NCBI GenBank assembly: GCA_005809105.1
Contig: SYLI01000032.1
Coordinates: 1-64,000 of the forward strand
DNA length: 64,000 bases
Origin: Verrucomicrobiales bacterium
Lineage (GTDB): Bacteria > Verrucomicrobiota > Verrucomicrobiia > Limisphaerales > UBA1100
Direction of reading: 5' to 3'
A program made the translations under genes and the position numbers. The notes beneath the pieces were generated by a model, which did not search any database, had not been told where the DNA came from, and saw only the letters and a program-made list of their open reading frames with translations. Shown here in pieces: positions 58,860-64,000 of the stretch; positions within the stretch are counted from its first letter, which is position 1, and every line of letters begins with the position of its first letter.

Positions 58860-61331
58860 TCACTTGAGATAGGAGAGCTTGCGAACGATCCATTCGGCCG
58901 ACACGACCACGAGCAGCAGCAGGAAATACGGCAGCGAGGACCAGAGTTCGCGCTCGCTGCGCGTCAGGACGGTGCGCGTGAGCGCGGGGATGCGGTCGGG
59001 CAGCAGCGCCAGGTCTTCCTCGCGGAAGAACGCGCCGCCCGACTGGGCCGCGAGCGTGCGCAGCAGCGCCTCGTTCATGGCGGTGCGCGTGCGCTCCAGA
59101 TTGTGATCGCGCACGGCGAAGTGGCGGACGCCGTTGGTGTGATCCTCCAGAAACAGGCGGTATTGCCCCGGTGCCGACGCCACAAACTCGCCGGCGTAGG
59201 TCCGGTTGTCATCGGGCGAGAGTTTGAGTTCCATCCGGCTCTCCTCGCCGCCCACGGGCTGGAATCGCACCGCCACCGCAGCCGCCTGTGAGGTCGTCTC
59301 GCCGAACATCCGCGCGGACACCCGCACGCGGTCGCCGCTGCTGTAGAGCTTGCGATTGACGGAGAGCTGATAGTCGCGCGTGAAGTCCGTGAGTCGCGGC
59401 AGCGCCAGCCGCTGGACCAGCTGCACCCAGAAGGTGGTGTGATGCGCGTCGCCGGCGGCCTTGCGCCAGCGCCAGAAATTATCCGTGCCCATGTACATCA
59501 CCAGCCCCGCGCCAAAGCGGTGGTGGGCCAGCACCGGCCGCTGATCGAGCCTCGCAGACTTTTCCGCGCCCGCCTCCACGAGCAGCACCTGGGCCGAGGG
59601 CTTGGCGCGCTCCACCTTGGACACCCAGTAGAGCGCGGGCAGTTCGGCCCAGATTTTTTCGTTCTCCTCATCCGACACCGCCAGGCGCAGCTCGGGGCTC
59701 TCACGGCCCAGCGCCGTGCGCGCCAGACGCACCGGGGCCTGCCCGTAGTCTTCCGGGCCTGCGGTTGCGGGCGGCGCGGCGGAGAGAATTACCGGCAGCA
59801 TCTGGTCGAGCTCGCGCCCGCGGTAGGCCGCCGGGCAGTACCGTTTGCCCGCCACCACCAGCAGGCTGCCTCCAAAGTCGGCGACAAAGCGGCCCAGCGA
59901 CTCCTGCGTGTCGGCCCGCCCCAGTTTCGCAGGGTCGACATCGCCCAGAATCACGACGTCGTACGCGCGCAATCCCTCAAGATCGGGCATCTCCTTGAGA
60001 AAGGGCGAGTCGGCGTTGGCGTTGTCATCGCGCGCAATGGTCTTGTCGCCTTCGAGCAGCAGCACGCGCAGGGAGACGTTGCGGTCGCGCAGCAGAAGCG
60101 CCACGAGATACCGGTACTCCCAGCGCGGCGCCTGCTCCACCAAGAGCACGTTGATTTTTTGGGAGACGACGCGCAGACGCTGGCTCATGTGGTTGTTGTC
60201 CTTCTCCGTCTCGTCGGCACGCACGGGCACGCGCACCTCCAGGTGGAACTCGCCCGCGGCATCCGGCGCGTAGTGCAGCGAGATCGTCTGCTCGCCGTCC
60301 CCGCCAAAGGTGACGGGCTGGGTGTCCACCTTGCGCGCCGGCGCGCCCTCCTCCTGAACCCAAAGCTCCACTTCGGCCGTCTCGCCCTGCAGCCCCTGCG
60401 ACTGGACGCGGGCATGCACCGTCACCTCGTCGTCCTTGAACACCACGTCGGGGGCGGCCAGCCCTGCCAGCAGGATGTCGCGCGGCGAGGTCACACCCAC
60501 GCCGTAAATGTAGAGGGGCACGCGCTCGCGTTGCAGGCGCGGAATCAATTCCTCCGGATCCAGCCCAGCGTTGTTGGCGCCGTCGGTCAGGATCACGATG
60601 CCGGCGATGGCCCCCGTGGCGTTGAGTTCGGCCATGCCGCCGCCGCGCTGCCGCAGCTGCTCGCGGCTCAGCGCCGCCGCCATGCCCTCGCCCATCGCGG
60701 TGACGGGGCTCTGGGCGCGCAACTGGCCGATCCACGCGCCGTCGCCGCCGGTGCCGTTGGCGTCGCCCACCTCCTGCAACCCCTTGCCAAAGGCGTAGGC
60801 GTGGACGTCAAACTTCTCACGGAGGCGCGAGAGCAGGTTGAGGTTGGTGTTTAACAGCGCTCCCTTGGCGAGGTCGATCCGGGGCACGCGCGAAAACTCA
60901 GCCAGCCGCGCCCGGGGAAGGTCGAAGCCCAGCCCCAAACGCGCGTCGGCCGCGCCCTGAACCATCGCGGCGCGCTTGATGTCGTTGGTGTCCAGCCGCG
61001 GCTCGGCGATGGCCATGCTTTCGCTGACATCGGCCATCACCGCCAGAAGCGCGCGCCGCTGGTGTTTAAGATCAAAGCGAATCACCGGCTGCAGCAACAA
61101 TCCCAGCAGCAGCGCAAAGAAAAGTAGCCGCAGGCTCACCAGCACGGCGCGCCGGGTGCGCGTCATTTCCTCGGGCGCCCAGCGGTAGGAGAAAAGCGTC
61201 AGCGCAATCGCCGCCACCGCAAGCGCCGCCCACCAGCCGGGCGAGAAGCCGCCCTGCAGGGAGAGGCCCATGCCGGCCACTTCGGCGCCGGGTTGCGCGT
61301 CGCCGAACAGGTTGTAGAGCCATTGCTTCAT
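58860..61331 (-). CDS. Membrane protein with vWA and glutamine-amidotransferase-like domains
   Basis: An 823-residue protein. Two N-terminal helices (about 30-50 and 68-88) are followed by a vWA domain whose MIDAS-like start is ADVSESM, with later ILTDGANNAGL. Beta-rich CARDB-like segments lie around 300-400. A class I amidotransferase-like fold without a catalytic Cys motif follows (VLLVEQAPRWEYRYLVALL, YDVVILGDVDP, LLVVAGKRYCPAAYRG, GAGLVMYMGTDNFWRWR). A final helix is near 800. It resembles the long BatB-like proteins of PVC bacteria. It lies 10 bases after the BatA-like gene. Confidence 0.8.
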   Translation of the reverse strand: MKQWLYNLFGDAQPGAEVAGMGLSLQGGFSPGWWAALAVAAIALTLFSYRWAPEEMTRTRRAVLVSLRLLFFALLLGLLLQPVIRFDLKHQRRALLAVMADVSESMAIAEPRLDTNDIKRAAMVQGAADARLGLGFDLPRARLAEFSRVPRIDLAKGALLNTNLNLLSRLREKFDVHAYAFGKGLQEVGDANGTGGDGAWIGQLRAQSPVTAMGEGMAAALSREQLRQRGGGMAELNATGAIAGIVILTDGANNAGLDPEELIPRLQRERVPLYIYGVGVTSPRDILLAGLAAPDVVFKDDEVTVHARVQSQGLQGETAEVELWVQEEGAPARKVDTQPVTFGGDGEQTISLHYAPDAAGEFHLEVRVPVRADETEKDNNHMSQRLRVVSQKINVLLVEQAPRWEYRYLVALLLRDRNVSLRVLLLEGDKTIARDDNANADSPFLKEMPDLEGLRAYDVVILGDVDPAKLGRADTQESLGRFVADFGGSLLVVAGKRYCPAAYRGRELDQMLPVILSAAPPATAGPEDYGQAPVRLARTALGRESPELRLAVSDEENEKIWAELPALYWVSKVERAKPSAQVLLVEAGAEKSARLDQRPVLAHHRFGAGLVMYMGTDNFWRWRKAAGDAHHTTFWVQLVQRLALPRLTDFTRDYQLSVNRKLYSSGDRVRVSARMFGETTSQAAAVAVRFQPVGGEESRMELKLSPDDNRTYAGEFVASAPGQYRLFLEDHTNGVRHFAVRDHNLERTRTAMNEALLRTLAAQSGGAFFREEDLALLPDRIPALTRTVLTRSERELWSSLPYFLLLLVVVSAEWIVRKLSYLK

Positions 61332-61341
61332 CCGTTGCGGG

Positions 61342-63840
61342 TCATTTGGGCCGGCTGAACCGCTGGGCCAGATAAATCTCCAACGCCGCCAAGAGCAGCG
61401 TCAGCAGGACGAGCGGCAGCCAGAATTCCGCGCCCACACGGCCTCGGCGCAGGTCTTCCACCAGCGAGGCGCTTGGCCAGTCATGGACGGCGGCATGGGC
61501 GGCGATCTGCTGGCGCGTCTCGTCGGTCATGGGAGTCAGGTCGGATTCGTGCGTGTCCGCCTGGGCGGCAAACCGCAGCGACGCGGGAGGCTGGCCTTCG
61601 ACCGCCGTGCCGGCCTGATACTCGAAGAGGACTTGATACAGCCCGGCACGGTCGGTGCGGTCGTACCGGAAGGCGGTCATCCCGGCTTCGCGCGAGAGCA
61701 TTCCTGGTTCGGTGGGAGTGCTCTGGGGGCGCTCCACCTTGGCCAGCAGCCCGGCGCCGGCGGTGCGCCCCATTTGCCGGCCCAACGGCGCGCCAACCAC
61801 CACGTTTAATTCGCGGCCCTGATCGCGCAGCATCGAGCCAAGGATGCGCTGGAAGAGCGGCACCGACTGCGGGCTTGCAGGCAGGCTGCACCAGTCCACA
61901 TCGGCGGTGCTGCCAAACTGGTACACGCGCCCCAGTCCCCACGAGCTTTCCACCACCGCAGGCTGGCCGGGGGGCAGGCGCAGGCGTTTGGGAGGGGCGA
62001 GCCGGGCCCAGTCCAGCCCGGGATTGGCCTCGCGCAAGGCCGCCTCGGTCACCTGATAGAGCTGGGAGAGCGACGCAAGGGAATCTCCGACGCTGGCCTG
62101 GTGCTGACCTTCGCCGTAGCGCAGCACGACGCGCGGCATTCCCGCGCGAAGACCGGCGCGGGCCGCGCCATCCTGCGCGATGCGTCCGGCGAGGTAACGG
62201 ACTTCGCCCGATGCGGCGCCCGCCGTGTCCTTGTCGACGGCCCAGCCAGTGAAGGGCGTCGTTTCGCCACGGACGCGGCTGGTGCCATCGGCTGATTTCT
62301 CCAATTCCGCCAGGGCGACGATGCGCGGCAGGTGCAGCGGCAACCGGCGATAGGTGCGCTCGCCGGCGAAGAGGCCGCCTCCCAGCTCATTCCAGATCCG
62401 CACGACGTCGTGTTCGAAATTGCCCGATTGCAGGGTGACAAACACCTCGTCCTGTTCCGCGTCGCCCACCGCAGGCGCGAAGGTGGCGGGCAGCAGCGCA
62501 AGCCGGGTGTGCAGCGCGTCGTTGTGGTACTTGAGATCGGTGTTCCTGCCGGGAAAGAGCAGCAGCCCCCCGCCGCGGGCGACGAAGTTAGTGAGCGTCT
62601 GCTCAAAGGCGGCAGGCAGCGCCGCCACGTTGGCCAGCGCCACGGCGTTGTAAGTGTCCAGGTTCACCAGATCCAGCCGGTTGGCGCGCACCTCATCGGT
62701 CATCACGTGGAAAGGCTGGTTGGCGGCGGCCGGGCGCAGGGAGTGCTGCAGGAAAAACGTCTCGTCCTGCCAGGGCTCCTCGCCGGGGGCGCCATTGACC
62801 AGCAGCACGCGCACCTCCTCGACGGCGTTGACCACCAGCGTGCGCAGATCGTCCGCGGGCAAACGGTCGCCCCGCTCTCCCTGCACGAGCCGCGCCGTGA
62901 CGGGCTGCGAGCCGCCCTCGGCGAAACTGGCGAAGAGCTGGACGGACTTCTCCTCGCCGGAGCGAAGCAGCGGGATCGTCAGCTCGTCGCGGGCGCCCGC
63001 GCCGCCGCCGGTGGTGAGCCGGACGAGCGCATTCTTGTGATCCTGTTTGGAAAAGTTGGTGACGCGAACATTAAAGCGCACACGGCGGCCGCGCGGCACG
63101 ATGCCCTCGGCGGGCTCCAAACCGGTGATGGCGAGGTTGGAAAGGGGGTCGCCTCCCACGAAGATGAAATGGGTCTGAACCGACTGCTCATTCCCGGCAA
63201 GAAACGCCTTCAATCCCTCGCTCTGCTCCCAGCCGCCTGCGGGATTGTCGGTGATGACGAACACCTCCTTGCGCAGCTGCGAGCGGCCCTGCAAGGCCTC
63301 GACGGCCTGGCGCACGGCCGGAACCATGGCGGTGGCATGGTCGGAGAGCGGCGCCTGCGCGAGCGTCTGCCGCACCATCTCGACGTCAAACACCGGCTCC
63401 TCGATCAGCGGGCGCACCACATCGGAGGCCAGGTACAACGCCACGGCCGAGCCCTTGGGAAGCGAGAGCAGCACCTGCGCCGCGGCGTCCTTGGCGTGGT
63501 CAAAGCGGGTCTTGTCGCCATCCTGAACGCCCATGCTGTAGGAGTTGTCGAGCACGATGACGCTGGTGACCCCGGCGTCGCCCGCCGACGAGCCCGAGTC
63601 GCTTGTCACGGCCGGCCGCGCCAGCGCAAAAGCCAGCAGGGCGAGCATCGCGCAGCGCACCAAGAGCAGGATCAAATCCTCCAGCTGCATGCGCCGCTGA
63701 TTCTGGTCGATGCTCAGCTGCACAAACCGCATCGCCGCCCAGATGACCTTGCGGAATTTGCGGCGGTTGATGAGATGGATGATGATGGGGACCGAGACCG
63801 CCGCCAGGCCGAAGAGAAGCAATGGGTTGAGGAACTGCAT
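61342..63840 (-). CDS. BatA-like membrane protein: vWA, amidotransferase-like fold with embedded LysM
   Basis: An 832-residue protein. The N-terminus MQFLNPLLLFGLAAVSVPIIIHLINRR with a second helix (LLVRCAMLALLAFALARP) is the BatA/aerotolerance signature. The vWA MIDAS is DNSYSMG near residue 98. CARDB-like segments precede an amidotransferase-like domain (VRVLLVNGAPGEEPWQDE, FVARGGGLLLFPG, ESSWGLGRVYQFGSTADVDW). Residues ~581-623 interrupt this domain with a LysM module (VGDSLASLSQLYQVTEAALREANPGLDW...KRLRLP). A last helix lies near 805-825. Its ATG overlaps nothing; the DUF58 stop is 2 bases upstream. Confidence 0.82.
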   Translation of the reverse strand: MQFLNPLLLFGLAAVSVPIIIHLINRRKFRKVIWAAMRFVQLSIDQNQRRMQLEDLILLLVRCAMLALLAFALARPAVTSDSGSSAGDAGVTSVIVLDNSYSMGVQDGDKTRFDHAKDAAAQVLLSLPKGSAVALYLASDVVRPLIEEPVFDVEMVRQTLAQAPLSDHATAMVPAVRQAVEALQGRSQLRKEVFVITDNPAGGWEQSEGLKAFLAGNEQSVQTHFIFVGGDPLSNLAITGLEPAEGIVPRGRRVRFNVRVTNFSKQDHKNALVRLTTGGGAGARDELTIPLLRSGEEKSVQLFASFAEGGSQPVTARLVQGERGDRLPADDLRTLVVNAVEEVRVLLVNGAPGEEPWQDETFFLQHSLRPAAANQPFHVMTDEVRANRLDLVNLDTYNAVALANVAALPAAFEQTLTNFVARGGGLLLFPGRNTDLKYHNDALHTRLALLPATFAPAVGDAEQDEVFVTLQSGNFEHDVVRIWNELGGGLFAGERTYRRLPLHLPRIVALAELEKSADGTSRVRGETTPFTGWAVDKDTAGAASGEVRYLAGRIAQDGAARAGLRAGMPRVVLRYGEGQHQASVGDSLASLSQLYQVTEAALREANPGLDWARLAPPKRLRLPPGQPAVVESSWGLGRVYQFGSTADVDWCSLPASPQSVPLFQRILGSMLRDQGRELNVVVGAPLGRQMGRTAGAGLLAKVERPQSTPTEPGMLSREAGMTAFRYDRTDRAGLYQVLFEYQAGTAVEGQPPASLRFAAQADTHESDLTPMTDETRQQIAAHAAVHDWPSASLVEDLRRGRVGAEFWLPLVLLTLLLAALEIYLAQRFSRPK

Positions 63841-63841
63841 C

Positions 63842-64000
63842 TCAGTATTTGCTCTTGGCCGTGCGCAGCCGGAAGGTGAGGTAGCTGCTCAACACCTGCG
63901 AGAGCGGCTGGCGCGTGTTGATCTGGACGTAGTGGACGTGGTTGCGCTCGCAGCCGCGCCGCAGCCGCGTGCAGAACTCGCCGAAAACCTTCTGGTAGGT
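63842..64000 (-). CDS. DUF58 domain protein, C-terminal end only
   Basis: The last 52 residues are visible (TYQKVFGEFCTRLRRGCERN, then VHYVQINTRQPLSQVLSSYLTFRLR). They match the end of DUF58 proteins, which normally precede BatA-like vWA genes and follow a MoxR ATPase. The rest lies beyond the window edge. Confidence 0.75.
   Translation of the reverse strand, partial: TYQKVFGEFCTRLRRGCERNHVHYVQINTRQPLSQVLSSYLTFRLRTAKSKY

Overview
The window is a GC-rich, densely packed bacterial chromosome segment of about 55 protein genes and two tRNA genes, with no prophage, transposase or CRISPR array seen. The gene content points to the PVC superphylum, most likely Verrucomicrobiota. The markers are a DUF3500 protein, a planctomycete-type cytochrome c fused to a GYF domain, a DUF58/vWA/DUF4175 cluster with giant coiled-coil proteins, and hopanoid genes. 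This is inference from gene families; no rRNA gene is present to settle it.

Layout, 1-28 kb (housekeeping). A lysine/diaminopimelate operon on the minus strand (dapF-dapA-dapB) stands back to back with squalene-hopene cyclase and an HpnG-like nucleosidase. A six-gene minus-strand run follows in transcription order: yicC, gmk, coaC, a sensor kinase, a sigma-54 response regulator and hpnD. Next come a YmdB-type phosphoesterase, a DUF3500 protein, an rRNA uracil methyltransferase, an SGNH-like protein that has lost its catalytic residues, tRNA-Pro(CGG), a Nudix hydrolase, an aquaporin, a TPR protein with a heptapeptide-repeat tail, a lone nuoA, a phosphohexomutase, an MGMT-like protein, an enolase-superfamily enzyme, a polyprenol-phosphate glycosyltransferase, an oxidoreductase, a sugar kinase, a PQQ-type propeller and glutamate dehydrogenase.

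Layout, 28-45.5 kb (surface glycan island). pseB, pseC, a pseG-pseH fusion, pseI and an SpsF/PseF-type cytidylyltransferase would make CMP-pseudaminic acid. A HisH/HisF pair plus a PseA/WbpG amidotransferase suggest an acetamidino-modified form. Beyond them is a patchwork of glycosyltransferases and at least four broken genes: a Pse-associated methylase, an rfbF-like cytidylyltransferase, a GT9 transferase and a GT4 transferase. The block 38.5-41.3 kb runs on the opposite strand and is flanked on both sides by gene remnants, as expected after insertion or inversion.

Layout, 45.5-64 kb (envelope cluster). After the GYF/cytochrome c gene, tRNA-Lys(CTT) and a 14-repeat RCC1 lipoprotein, a long minus-strand operon reads DUF58 (partial), BatA-like vWA with an embedded LysM domain, a second vWA protein, a DUF4175-like membrane protein, a 1184-residue coiled-coil protein with a collagen-like stretch, a squalene-cyclase-repeat protein, and a 1207-residue PA14-like plus coiled-coil protein. 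I regard this operon as the best candidate in the window for a poorly described system, probably a periplasmic or cell-envelope assembly. Its function cannot be read from sequence alone.
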